IMG/VR virus record: IMGVR_UViG_3300010883_000366
Location: 1-26,463 of that record
Strand: one strand, 5' to 3'
Length of the DNA: 26,463 bases
Origin: a virus
The translations under genes and the position numbers were made by a program. The notes below the pieces were generated by a model. The model was not told the DNA's origin, searched no databases, and saw only the letters and a list, made by a program, of their open reading frames with translations. Below are positions 1 through 8,283 of the stretch, piece after piece (position 1 is the stretch's first letter; each line of letters begins with the position of its first letter).

Positions 1-1
1 A

Positions 2-1321
2 TCAGGTAAATGGGAAAGACCTAACAACATATTAAACAACTGGAGAGTTACAAAAACTACATTAAGATTAGGTAGTAGAGTAATTGGTAAATGCCTTATG
101 GGTAGTACTTCAAATGCTCTAGATAAAGGTGGTAGAAACTTTAAAAAATTATACGATGACTCAAACGTTAAAAAAAGAAACGCAAATGGCCAAACTCGTT
201 CAGGACTCTATAGTTTGTTCATTCCTATGGAGTGGAATTACGAGGGATACATTGATTCTTATGGCTACCCTGTCTTCGAGACCCCACAAAAACCTGTGTT
301 TGGACCTCATGGAACGCCAATCAAAATTGGAGTTATTGAATACTGGAACAATGAGGTAGAAGGTCTTAAGGACGATCAAGATGGCTTAAACGAATTCTAT
401 AGACAGTTTCCACGTACTACAAAACACGCGTTTAGAGATGAGTCTAAAATGTCTTTATTTAACTTAACTAAGATTTATCAACAAATAGATTACAACGAGG
501 GTATTGAAAAACAAAGCGTTGTAACTAGAGGAAACTTTCAATGGGAAGACGGAATTATAGATACTAAAGTTATTTTTATGCCAAACAATAAAGGTAGGTT
601 TTATATATCTTGGGTTCCGCCAGTTAATTTACAAAATCAAATATTTGTAAGAAACGGAATGAAACATCCAGGTAATGACCATATGGGTGCTTTTGGTTGT
701 GATAGTTACGATATATCAGGTACGGTAGACGGTAAAGGTTCTAATGGATCTTTACATGGTTTAACTAAGTTTAGCATGGATGAAGTTCCTTCTAACATCT
801 TTTTTTTAGAATATATAGCTAGACCTCAAACTGCTGAGATATTTTTTGAAGACGTTTTAATGGCTTGTATATTTTATGGTATGCCAATATTAGCTGAAAA
901 CAATAAACCTAGATTATTATACCATTTTAAACGTAGAGGTTACAGAAAGTACGCAATGAATAGACCTGACAAAACAGAATTTAAATTATCTATAACAGAA
1001 AAAGAGATTGGTGGAATACCTAATTCTAGCGAAGATATAAAACAAGCACACGCCGCAGCTATAGAAACCTACATAGAACATTACGTAGGTGACTTAGGTG
1101 AAAATTGGGGGTCAATGTATTTTCAAAGAACTTTAGAAGATTGGGCTCAGTTTGATATAAATAATAGAACAAAACACGATGCATCTATAAGCTCGGGACT
1201 TGCTATAATGGCTTGTAATAAAAATAAATATAGACCAGTAAATGAAATAATTAGAGAAAAAGTTTCTTTGGGATTTACTAAATATAATAACAAAGGGGAT
1301 TTTTCTAAAATAATAAAATAA
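2..1321 (+). CDS. terL: Terminase large subunit, C-terminal part (5' end outside window)
   Basis: This is the DNA-packaging motor subunit, which couples ATP hydrolysis to translocation and cuts the concatemer at the portal. The reading frame is open from base 2, so the gene starts upstream and the ATG at 98 is internal. About 439 residues are visible. The Walker A and B part is missing, but the segment GKCLMGSTSNALDKGG (from about base 89) resembles the ATPase coupling motif region. The nuclease half has the RuvC-like acidic residues: GCDSYD (bases 695-712), an acidic residue in AENNK (about 893-907), and RTKHDASISSGLAIMA near the C-terminus. The stop TAA is followed directly by the portal ATG with no gap, which suggests coupled translation. 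The portal downstream supports the call. The first ~430 nt use more G/C-ending codons than the rest. Confidence 0.92.
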   Translation, partial: SGKWERPNNILNNWRVTKTTLRLGSRVIGKCLMGSTSNALDKGGRNFKKLYDDSNVKKRNANGQTRSGLYSLFIPMEWNYEGYIDSYGYPVFETPQKPVFGPHGTPIKIGVIEYWNNEVEGLKDDQDGLNEFYRQFPRTTKHAFRDESKMSLFNLTKIYQQIDYNEGIEKQSVVTRGNFQWEDGIIDTKVIFMPNNKGRFYISWVPPVNLQNQIFVRNGMKHPGNDHMGAFGCDSYDISGTVDGKGSNGSLHGLTKFSMDEVPSNIFFLEYIARPQTAEIFFEDVLMACIFYGMPILAENNKPRLLYHFKRRGYRKYAMNRPDKTEFKLSITEKEIGGIPNSSEDIKQAHAAAIETYIEHYVGDLGENWGSMYFQRTLEDWAQFDINNRTKHDASISSGLAIMACNKNKYRPVNEIIREKVSLGFTKYNNKGDFSKIIK

Positions 1322-3718
1322 ATGATTCAAAGCAATTACAATAGTGGTTTTCCTAGTCAAGTAGTACCTGACGAAGAGAAGATGAGTTGGGAATACGGAA
1401 AACGCGTAGGTCAAGCTATCGAACAAGAATGGTTTAGAAGCAACAGAGGTGGTGATAGGTTTTCTATGAATTTTGTTCAATACAATAACTTAAGATTGTA
1501 TGCTAGAGGAGAACAGTCTATACAAAAATATAAAGACGAACTATCTATTAATGGAGATTTAAGTTATTTAAATTTAGATTGGAAACCAGTTCCTATTATA
1601 CCTAAATTTGTAGATATAGTTGTTAACGGAATGTCTCAAAGAGATTATGACATAAAAGCTTACGCGCAAGATCCTGAATCACATAAAAAAAGAACTGATT
1701 ATGCTGAAGGTTTATTAAGAGATATACAAGGAAGAAAATTTTTAGAAAAAGCTCAAAATGTTATGGGAATGGATCTATGGAACACTGATGCGCCAGAAAA
1801 TCTACCTGAAAACAAAGAAGAGTTAGGCTTGCATATGCAACTTAGCTATAAACAGTCTATTGAAATAGCAGAAGAAGAAGCTATATCAAATGTTTTAGCT
1901 CAAAACAAATTTCCACAAGTTAAAAAAAGAATGCTATATGACTTAGTGGTTTTAGGTATAGGCGCGGTAAAAACAAACTTTAATAGATCTAATGGTATAA
2001 CTGTAGAATATGTTGACCCAGCAAATTTAGTTTATTCGTACACTGATGATCCTAATTTTCAAGATATATATTATGTAGGTGAGGTTAAAATGATTCACTT
2101 ATCAGAACTTAAAAAACAGTTTCCTGACTTATCAGATGAAGAGCTAAAGAAAATAGAAAAATTTCCAGGTACTCAAAATTATTTAAAAAACTGGAATCAA
2201 AGCAAAGATTACGTAGCTGTAATGTTTTTTGAATATAAAACGTATAGCAATCAAGTTTTTAAAATAAAATATACAGATCAAGGTTTAGAAAAAGCTTTAG
2301 AAAAACCTGATACATTTGCTCCACCACCAAACGATAATTTTGATAGAGTTTCAAGATCTATTGAAGTGTTGTATAGTGGTGCTAAAGTTTTAGGTATTGA
2401 TAACATGCTAGAATGGAAAATGGCCGAAAACATGACTAGGCCTAATTCTAATATGACTAAAGTTAATATGAATTATCAAATTTGCGCACCTAGAATGTAC
2501 AGAGGTAAAGTAGAATCTTTAGTTAGTAGAGTAACTGGTTTTGCAGACATGATACAATTAACTAGCTTAAAGTTACAGCAAGTTATATCTCGTATGGTAC
2601 CTGATGGTGTTTTTGTAGACGTTGATGGTTTAGCTGAAGTAGATTTAGGTAATGGAACAAATTATAATCCACAAGAAGCACTTAATATGTATTTTCAAAC
2701 TGGTTCTATAGTTGGTAGATCTTTAACTCAAGACGGCGATCCTAACAGAGGAAAAGTACCTATACAAGAATTACAGTCATCTAGTGCTAACGGAAAAATA
2801 GCTTCTTTAATAAATACGTACCAGTATTATTTACAAATGATACGAGACACTACTGGTCTTAATGAGGCTAGAGATGGTAGTATGCCAGATAAAGATGCTT
2901 TAGTAGGTTTACAAAAAATGGCAGCAAACGCTTCAAACACGGCAACTAGACATATATTACAAGCGTCATTGTATTTAACAGTTAAAGCAGCTGAAAATAT
3001 ATCTTTAAGAATTGCTGATGTACTAAGTTTTGACTTGTTAGCTGATACATTAAAAAAATCTATAAGTAGCTTTAACGTAGGTACTATGTCAGAAATGGCT
3101 GATTTAAACTTGTTTGATTTTGGTATATATTTAGAACTAGAGCCTGACGAAGAAGAAAAAGCACAATTAGAACAAAACATACAAGTAGCTTTACAAACTG
3201 GAGGTATAAACTTAGAAGACGCAATTGATATACGCCAAGTTAAAAACTTAAAAGTAGCTAATACTTTACTTAAAGTTAAACGTAAACAAAAACAAGCTTA
3301 TGACGAGAAAGTGGCTCAACAAAATATTCAAGCACAATCAGAGGCTAATATAAGAGCACAAGAAGCTTCTGCTTTATATGAAGTTCAAAAAAACGAAGCA
3401 ATGGCCGCGTCTAAACTACAAATAGAACAAGGTAAAGCTCAATTTGATATACAAAAACTAGAAAAAGAAGCTCAAATAAAAAAAGAGCTAATGGAGTTAG
3501 AGTTTCAATACACTAAACAATTAGCTTCTATGGAAAAAGAACAAATGAGTTTAAAAGAAAAAGAAATAGAAGATCGTAAAGATCAAAGAACACAATTACA
3601 AGCGTCACAACAAAGTGAAATGATTGCACAAAGAAAAAACAACCTAGCGCCAACAAACTTTGAGTCTGCTAACGATGGGTTAGGAGGATTAAATCTAGAG
3701 TCATTTACTCCTAGATAG
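1322..3718 (+). CDS. Portal protein
   Basis: This is the probable dodecameric portal at the unique head vertex, through which DNA enters and leaves and onto which terminase and ring proteins dock. It has 798 residues, within the range of long podovirus and crAss-like portals. The N-terminal half (NNLRLYARGEQSIQKYK, then LDWKPVPIIPKFVDIVVNG at about residues 80-100) matches my memory of crAss-like portal proteins. A segment near residue 220 (VEYVDPANLVYSY) fits the portal stem/clip region. Residues about 655-775 are almost continuously rich in Q, E, K and A with few helix breakers, so a long helix or coiled coil is likely, comparable to the barrel of the P22 portal. It lies between the terminase and the scaffold, the usual position. 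The start is fixed by direct abutment with the terminase stop. Confidence 0.9.
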   Translation: MIQSNYNSGFPSQVVPDEEKMSWEYGKRVGQAIEQEWFRSNRGGDRFSMNFVQYNNLRLYARGEQSIQKYKDELSINGDLSYLNLDWKPVPIIPKFVDIVVNGMSQRDYDIKAYAQDPESHKKRTDYAEGLLRDIQGRKFLEKAQNVMGMDLWNTDAPENLPENKEELGLHMQLSYKQSIEIAEEEAISNVLAQNKFPQVKKRMLYDLVVLGIGAVKTNFNRSNGITVEYVDPANLVYSYTDDPNFQDIYYVGEVKMIHLSELKKQFPDLSDEELKKIEKFPGTQNYLKNWNQSKDYVAVMFFEYKTYSNQVFKIKYTDQGLEKALEKPDTFAPPPNDNFDRVSRSIEVLYSGAKVLGIDNMLEWKMAENMTRPNSNMTKVNMNYQICAPRMYRGKVESLVSRVTGFADMIQLTSLKLQQVISRMVPDGVFVDVDGLAEVDLGNGTNYNPQEALNMYFQTGSIVGRSLTQDGDPNRGKVPIQELQSSSANGKIASLINTYQYYLQMIRDTTGLNEARDGSMPDKDALVGLQKMAANASNTATRHILQASLYLTVKAAENISLRIADVLSFDLLADTLKKSISSFNVGTMSEMADLNLFDFGIYLELEPDEEEKAQLEQNIQVALQTGGINLEDAIDIRQVKNLKVANTLLKVKRKQKQAYDEKVAQQNIQAQSEANIRAQEASALYEVQKNEAMAASKLQIEQGKAQFDIQKLEKEAQIKKELMELEFQYTKQLASMEKEQMSLKEKEIEDRKDQRTQLQASQQSEMIAQRKNNLAPTNFESANDGLGGLNLESFTPR

Positions 3719-3748
3719 TCTTATTTATTAATTTTATATTATTATATT
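3719..3748 (+). promoter_or_regulatory. A/T-only leader before the scaffold gene
   Basis: The 30 nt between portal and scaffold are almost entirely A and T and end in ATTATATTATG, with ATG as the start codon. There is no Shine-Dalgarno purine block. The same 11 bases end the leader at 6527-6537. It may be a start context for Bacteroidota ribosomes, a late promoter, or both; the sequence alone does not decide. Confidence 0.3.
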
Positions 3749-4990
3749 ATGTTAGAAAAACAAGAAACAATAGTACCTGAAGTGACTCAAGAAGTTAAAT
3801 CAGAAGGTGGAGATATGAAAATGAAATCTAAACCTAAAATGAAAAAATTTAGTTCTACTAAAGAAAAACCTTTTAAAGTTGATTTGGGTCAAAAAACTGA
3901 ACCAACGGTTGAAAATAAGGTTATAAAAGTAGATTTAACTAAAAAACTAGAAGACAATGCCATTCAAATCGGAGAAACAGAAAAAGTGGTTGTGGGCGAA
4001 CAAGCCAGAGATAGCGTTGAAGTGGACAAACAAGTACAAGAGCCCGCTAAAGTTATTGAAGAATTTAACCCAATCCAAGAAGTAACTGAAGAAATTCAAC
4101 AAGAAGTTAAAGAAACTGTAGCTGAAGTAAAAGAAGCTATAAGAGATGAAAAAGTTTTAGGTAAAAAATTACCTGAAAATATTGAAAAACTAGTTGGTTT
4201 TATGGAAGAAACTGGCGGTACCGTAGAAGATTACGTTAGATTAAACGCAGATTATTCTAAGGTAGATGGAAAAACTTTATTAAAAGAATATTACAAAAAA
4301 GCTAAACCGCATTTAGACGGTGAAGAAATAAATTTCATAATGGAAGAAAACTTTCAATATGATGAAGAAATTGATGATGAGCGAGACATCAAACGAAAAA
4401 AACTCGCTTTAAAAGAAGAGGTTGCAAAAGCCCAAGGATTTTTAGAAGACTTAAAAGGTAAATATTACGACGAGATCAAGTTGAGACCCGGCGCTACCCA
4501 AGAGCAAACTAAAGCCATGGATTTTTTTAATCGATATAATGAAGATCAACAGTTAGTTAAACAACAACATGAAGATTTTAAAGGACGTACAAAAGATTAT
4601 TTTTCAGATGATTTCAAAGGTTTTGATTTTGAGTTGGGAGATAAAAAATTTAAATACGGCGTTAAAAATCCTAGTGAAGTTGCTGATGAACAAAGTAACC
4701 TATCCAATTTTGTTAAAAAGTTTTTAAACAAAGATGGAAGTGTGAATGATCACAAAGGTTATCATAAAGCTATATATGCTGCTAAAAACGCTGATACTAT
4801 AGCACAACATTTTTATGAGCAAGGCAAGGCCGACGCTGTTAAAGATGTAGTGTCTAAGTCTAAAAATATAAATAATGAAGCTAGGACAACTCCTAGTGGT
4901 GATATTTTTATTGGAGGCTTAAAAGTTAAAGCTGTTACCGGTGTTGATTCTCATAAACTGAAAATAAAAACAAGAAAATTTAACAATTAA
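3749..4990 (+). CDS. Probable capsid scaffolding / assembly protein
   Basis: This 413-residue protein is very hydrophilic and probably acts as the internal scaffold on which the procapsid forms. The call rests on position and composition, as no catalytic motif is visible. Residues 1-130 are low-complexity, rich in K, E, V and Q, and likely disordered (runs such as MKMKSKPKMKKF). The middle (about 190-280) is acidic and predicted helical, with EENFQYDEEIDDERD and a following charged helix. The last 20 residues are basic (HKLKIKTRKFNN), as expected for a C-terminal hook that contacts the capsid shell. It lies between portal and major capsid, the usual place for scaffold genes. No serine-protease signature is evident, so I do not call it a fused prohead protease. 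A minor head protein is the alternative. Confidence 0.65.
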   Translation: MLEKQETIVPEVTQEVKSEGGDMKMKSKPKMKKFSSTKEKPFKVDLGQKTEPTVENKVIKVDLTKKLEDNAIQIGETEKVVVGEQARDSVEVDKQVQEPAKVIEEFNPIQEVTEEIQQEVKETVAEVKEAIRDEKVLGKKLPENIEKLVGFMEETGGTVEDYVRLNADYSKVDGKTLLKEYYKKAKPHLDGEEINFIMEENFQYDEEIDDERDIKRKKLALKEEVAKAQGFLEDLKGKYYDEIKLRPGATQEQTKAMDFFNRYNEDQQLVKQQHEDFKGRTKDYFSDDFKGFDFELGDKKFKYGVKNPSEVADEQSNLSNFVKKFLNKDGSVNDHKGYHKAIYAAKNADTIAQHFYEQGKADAVKDVVSKSKNINNEARTTPSGDIFIGGLKVKAVTGVDSHKLKIKTRKFNN

Positions 4991-5001
4991 AATTAACAAT
5001 T

Positions 5002-6450
5002 ATGGGAATATTAAGTCCTCAATTTGGTGGTTTAGTGCCTTCGCAAGCTCAACAAACGTTAGCGAACAACTACCTCCAATTTAACACAGGTGGTGCAAAT
5101 GACTTTGCTCAACAATACCTACCTGAGATTTATGAAGCTGAAGTAGAGAGATACGGAAATCGTACTGTCGGTGGCTTTTTAAGAATGGTTGGCGCTGAAA
5201 TGCCAATGACTTCTGATCAAGTAATTTGGTCTGAACAAAATAGATTACACATCGCTTACGATGGTGTAACAATTACAAATGCTACAACAATTACTTTACC
5301 TGCAGCAGTAACAAACGTATTAGCTCCTAACATGACTGTAGTCATTATGGATCCAGCTAGTCCTGCTTCTGTTGTTCATGGTATTGTTGGAAACGGTGCT
5401 ATTCAAACTGGTAACCAAACTGCTACAATTTATCCTTACATCGCTGCCAACCTTAACGGTCTTGGTATTGGTAACACGGCTTGTAAGCTATTTGTTTATG
5501 GTTCTGAATTTGCTAAAGGTACTGCTGGTTCTACTGAAAATGTACAACCATCATTCACTCAGTTTTCTAACTCACCAATTATAATTAAGTCTAACTACCA
5601 AATCAATGGTTCTGATACTGCTCAAATTGGGTGGGTTGAAGTTGCTGCTGAAGATGGAACTTCTGGTTTCTTATGGTACTTAAAAGCTGAAGGTGAAACT
5701 AGATTACGTTTTGAAGATTACTTAGAAATGAGTATGATTGAAGGTGAACTTGCTCAAGCTGGTTCTGGTTTTACTGTTAATCAAGCTTTAATACCTGGAT
5801 TTGGTAATCAAGCTGGTACTGTAATAGCTGCAAAAGGTACTCAAGGTTTATTCTCTGCAATAAACTCTAGAGGAAATGTTATGGCTGGATACGGCGGATC
5901 TTTACAAGATTTTGATGCTTTATTACAAAACTTAGATTCTCAAGGTGCTATTGAAGAAAACATGCTTTTCTTAGATAGAGCTACAGAATTACAGTTTGAT
6001 AATATGTTAGCGCAACAAAACTCTTATGGAGCTGGAGGTACATCTTACGGTGTATTTGAAAACTCTGAAGAAATGGCGTTGAACTTAGGTTTCTCTGGTT
6101 TCAGAAGAGGTTCTTACGACTTCTACAAAACTAGTTGGAAATATCTAAATGATGCTTCTACAAGAGGTGGTTCTGCACAATTCACTGGTGGTGACAACAT
6201 CGACGGTGTATTAGTACCTGCAGGAACAACTACTGTGTATGACCAATTACTTGGTACAAACATACGTAGACCGTTCTTACACGTACGTTACAGAGCTTCA
6301 CAAGCTGATGACAGAAGAATGAAATCTTGGATCACAGGATCTGTTGGTGGTGCATTCACTACAACAAATGATTTCATGCAAGTATCTTTCTTATCTGAAA
6401 GATGTTTAGTGACACAAGCTGCAAATAATTTTGTATTATTTACTGCTTAA
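5002..6450 (+). CDS. Major capsid protein (HK97-fold expected)
   Basis: This is the probable shell protein of the icosahedral head, 482 residues. The N-terminal part (YLPEIYEAEVERYGNRTVGG, then SDQVIWSEQNRLHIAY at about residues 72-87) and the middle part (GSDTAQIGWVEV, FLWYLKAEGETRLRFEDYLE at about 202-245) resemble crAss-like major capsid proteins as I remember them. The stretch between (about 90-180) is T/N/A-rich and could be an inserted beta domain on the capsomer surface. The HK97 fold is inferred from family knowledge, not seen directly. The gene follows the scaffold by 11 nt and is followed by a strong hairpin, typical for the most highly expressed virion gene. It also uses visibly more C-ending codons (AAC, TAC, TTC) than its neighbours, which fits high expression. 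Confidence 0.88.
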   Translation: MGILSPQFGGLVPSQAQQTLANNYLQFNTGGANDFAQQYLPEIYEAEVERYGNRTVGGFLRMVGAEMPMTSDQVIWSEQNRLHIAYDGVTITNATTITLPAAVTNVLAPNMTVVIMDPASPASVVHGIVGNGAIQTGNQTATIYPYIAANLNGLGIGNTACKLFVYGSEFAKGTAGSTENVQPSFTQFSNSPIIIKSNYQINGSDTAQIGWVEVAAEDGTSGFLWYLKAEGETRLRFEDYLEMSMIEGELAQAGSGFTVNQALIPGFGNQAGTVIAAKGTQGLFSAINSRGNVMAGYGGSLQDFDALLQNLDSQGAIEENMLFLDRATELQFDNMLAQQNSYGAGGTSYGVFENSEEMALNLGFSGFRRGSYDFYKTSWKYLNDASTRGGSAQFTGGDNIDGVLVPAGTTTVYDQLLGTNIRRPFLHVRYRASQADDRRMKSWITGSVGGAFTTTNDFMQVSFLSERCLVTQAANNFVLFTA

Positions 6451-6463
6451 TATTTATTGTAAT

Positions 6464-6511
6464 AGTTACCCTTGTAAAAACTACAGGGGTAATTGTTACT
6501 CTTATTTTAAC
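6464..6511 (+). terminator. Intrinsic-type terminator after the major capsid gene
   Basis: Bases 6466-6476 (TTACCCTTGTA) pair with 6482-6492 (TACAGGGGTAA) in an 11-bp stem with one T-G wobble and a 5-nt loop (AAAAC). Two more pairs (G-T and A-T) can extend the stem to 6464-6494. A T-rich tail (GTTACTCTTATTTT) follows. It lies 13 nt past the capsid stop codon. It probably limits read-through from the capsid gene or stabilises the 3' end of its message, like the terminator after the T7 capsid gene. Confidence 0.8.
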
Positions 6512-6534
6512 AAACTATTTAATTATATTATATT
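6512..6534 (+). promoter_or_regulatory. A/T leader after the capsid terminator, possible promoter
   Basis: Between the hairpin and the next ATG is an A/T-rich stretch ending in ATTATATTATATTATG. It shares its last 11 bases with the leader before the scaffold gene. Since transcription probably drops at the upstream hairpin, a promoter here would make sense, but I see no clear Bacteroidota -33 TTTG / -7 TAnnTTTG pair. Confidence 0.25.
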
Positions 6535-7308
6535 ATGTCAAAAACAAAACAAACAGTACCTAATCCAGAAAGCGGTTGGGAAATAAAAGATAGAAATTAT
6601 TTTCTTATAGGAAGACACAAACCAATAACGTATACAATAACGTCTAGACACAGTCAAAAATACCCGTGTCTATATTTTGATGAAGAATTAGGGGTTCAAA
6701 AAGCTATACGATATGCAACTAATCAAAATTCACCTTTTGTTGAAGAGCAAAAAGGAGAAGTTACATTAGAGCATATAGTGTTTAAAGACGGAAGTTTATT
6801 TGTTCCTAAAGAAAAACAAAATCTACAAAAATTATTATCATTATATCACCCAGGTAGAAATAAAAGATTTGCAGAGCACAAACCTGTAATGCAAGCTCAA
6901 GAAGATCTATATGATTTAGAATTAGAAATTGAAGCGCTTAATCATGCTAGGACATTAGATATTGACGCTGCTGAAGCTGTGCTAAGAGTAGAGCAAGGAA
7001 GTAAAGTATCTAAAATGAGTTCTAAAGAAATAAAAAGAGATGTATTATTATTAGCTAAACATGATCCAAAATTATTCATTGAATTAGCTAGCGATGATAA
7101 TGTTATGCTAAGAAACTTTGGTATTAAAGCCGTAGAAGCTGGTATAATAAGTCTTACCTCTAATAACAGAGATTTTAAATGGGCAAGTAATGGTAGAAAA
7201 CTTTTAACAGTACCTTTTGAAGAACATCCATATTCAGCATTAGCTGCGTGGTTTAAAACAGATGAAGGTTTAGAAGTTTACAAAACTGTAGAGAAAAAAT
7301 TCTCTTAA
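6535..7308 (+). CDS. Conserved phage protein of unknown function, after capsid gene
   Basis: This 257-residue soluble protein has no signal peptide or membrane segment. I do not recognise a catalytic motif. The sequence contains blocks that look strongly constrained: NYFLIGRHKPITYTITSRH near the N-terminus, RYATNQNSPFVEEQKGE (about residues 60-76), LQKLLSLYHPGRNK (about 100-113) and the C-terminal LLTVPFEEHPYSALAAW with FKTDEGLEVYK. As I recall, similar proteins sit behind the major capsid gene in related marine and gut phages. Its place between capsid and ring proteins suggests a head-completion, decoration or assembly role. The last is inference only. A hairpin lies upstream and another downstream, so it may be its own small transcription unit. 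Confidence 0.55.
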   Translation: MSKTKQTVPNPESGWEIKDRNYFLIGRHKPITYTITSRHSQKYPCLYFDEELGVQKAIRYATNQNSPFVEEQKGEVTLEHIVFKDGSLFVPKEKQNLQKLLSLYHPGRNKRFAEHKPVMQAQEDLYDLELEIEALNHARTLDIDAAEAVLRVEQGSKVSKMSSKEIKRDVLLLAKHDPKLFIELASDDNVMLRNFGIKAVEAGIISLTSNNRDFKWASNGRKLLTVPFEEHPYSALAAWFKTDEGLEVYKTVEKKFS

Positions 7309-7325
7309 CCTGTAATACTAATATA

Positions 7326-7345
7326 AGGCCCGTTGTTTCGGGCCT
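7326..7345 (+). terminator. GC-rich hairpin between the unknown gene and the ring gene
   Basis: AGGCCCG (7326-7332) pairs perfectly with CGGGCCT (7339-7345) around a 6-nt loop TTGTTT. The 7-bp stem is the most GC-rich spot in this AT-rich region. There is no clean T tract after it (CATATTATAATAAA), so it may be a weak terminator or an RNA-processing or stability element. A possible TTG start at 7333 lies in the loop and is unlikely to be used. Confidence 0.6.
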
Positions 7346-7368
7346 CATATTATAATAAAAAAACACAA

Positions 7369-8280
7369 ATGGCAATAAACGTAAACACTGTATACAAAAC
7401 AGTATTATTAATACTTAACCAACAGCAAAGAGGTTATATGACACCAGATGAGTTCAACAAAGTTGGAACGCAAGTTCAGCTTATTATGTTTGAAAACTAC
7501 ATGAGTGATCTTAATCAGCAAATCCGCGTGCCTCAAAACGATAGCGAATACGCTAATAGAGTTAAGAATATAGACGAAAAAATTGACATTTTTAAAAAAA
7601 TTGGTACTGCTAATTATAACAGTACAGGATTATATTTTACCTTACCTTATGCTAACACAAATCCTGTGTTTACGCAAAATATAGCTAACAACGGAACAAC
7701 AACTTACGCTACTACTTACACTGGAACAAATTTTGATATACAATGGAAAGTTACAGCTGCTAACGTTGAAGTATTTAACTACACTTTTTCAACAAATGCA
7801 GGTGGAACTACTTTTGTTTTTACAGGAGTTCCTGCCGGCGCTATGGTATTTGAAGCATATGATATAGATTTTTATAGACTAGGTACTGTTATATACAATG
7901 ACGCTACAGAAGTGCAAATGATGAACAGAAACGAGTGGTATTTAATAAAAAAAGCTCCATTAGTAGCGCCAACAACATCACAACCAGCTTGTTTATATGA
8001 GGATTTTAAAATATACATGTACCCTACAACTATAATAAATAGCGTTCAAGTTTCTTATATTAAAAAACCTAGCGATCCTATATGGGGATATGTACCAGGC
8101 GCTTTAGGTCAATTTTCTTACGACGAACAATCATCTACTCAATTTGAATTACATCCATCAGAGCAAACAGAACTTATATTAAAAATACTTATGTACGCTG
8201 GTGTCATTATAGAAGATCCATCAATAATACAAATTGCCGCGCAAAAAGTGCAAGGTGATGACATGAATGAAAAAAGCTAA
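7369..8280 (+). CDS. Head-to-tail ring / adaptor protein (crAss-like ring protein type)
   Basis: This is a probable ring protein below the portal, joining head to short tail. I place the start at the ATG at 7369 (303 residues, MAINVNTVYKTVL), because the frame's upstream extension to a TTG at 7333 would run through the hairpin at 7326-7345. The N-terminal part (NTVYKTVLLILNQQQRGYMTPDEFNK) and the C-terminal half (RNEWYLIKKAPLV, MYPTTIINSVQVSYIKKPSDPIWGY) fit my memory of crAss-like virion ring or tail tubular proteins. Residues about 95-165 are T/N/F-rich (NIANNGTTTYATTYTG and following) and look like an inserted beta domain. The next gene follows after 3 nt and is also a ring-type protein, so the two are probably translated and assembled together. 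Confidence 0.75.
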   Translation: MAINVNTVYKTVLLILNQQQRGYMTPDEFNKVGTQVQLIMFENYMSDLNQQIRVPQNDSEYANRVKNIDEKIDIFKKIGTANYNSTGLYFTLPYANTNPVFTQNIANNGTTTYATTYTGTNFDIQWKVTAANVEVFNYTFSTNAGGTTFVFTGVPAGAMVFEAYDIDFYRLGTVIYNDATEVQMMNRNEWYLIKKAPLVAPTTSQPACLYEDFKIYMYPTTIINSVQVSYIKKPSDPIWGYVPGALGQFSYDEQSSTQFELHPSEQTELILKILMYAGVIIEDPSIIQIAAQKVQGDDMNEKS

Positions 8281-8283
8281 TCA

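Noticed and set aside
98-100. ATG at 98 as the true start of the terminase
   Set aside because: The frame is open back to base 2 and the upstream residues continue the terminase sequence, so the gene is cut by the window edge.
129-359. 76-codon + strand open frame inside the terminase gene
   Set aside because: It overlaps the terminase completely in another frame and has no recognisable protein features.
5372-5584. 70-codon + strand open frame inside the capsid gene
   Set aside because: Its Leu/Val-rich product is what a shifted frame of this gene would give; the capsid frame is clearly the coding one.
7333-7368. TTG at 7333 as the start of the first ring protein
   Set aside because: It lies in the loop of a perfect hairpin. 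The ATG at 7369 has the A-rich context seen at the other starts and gives the expected N-terminus.
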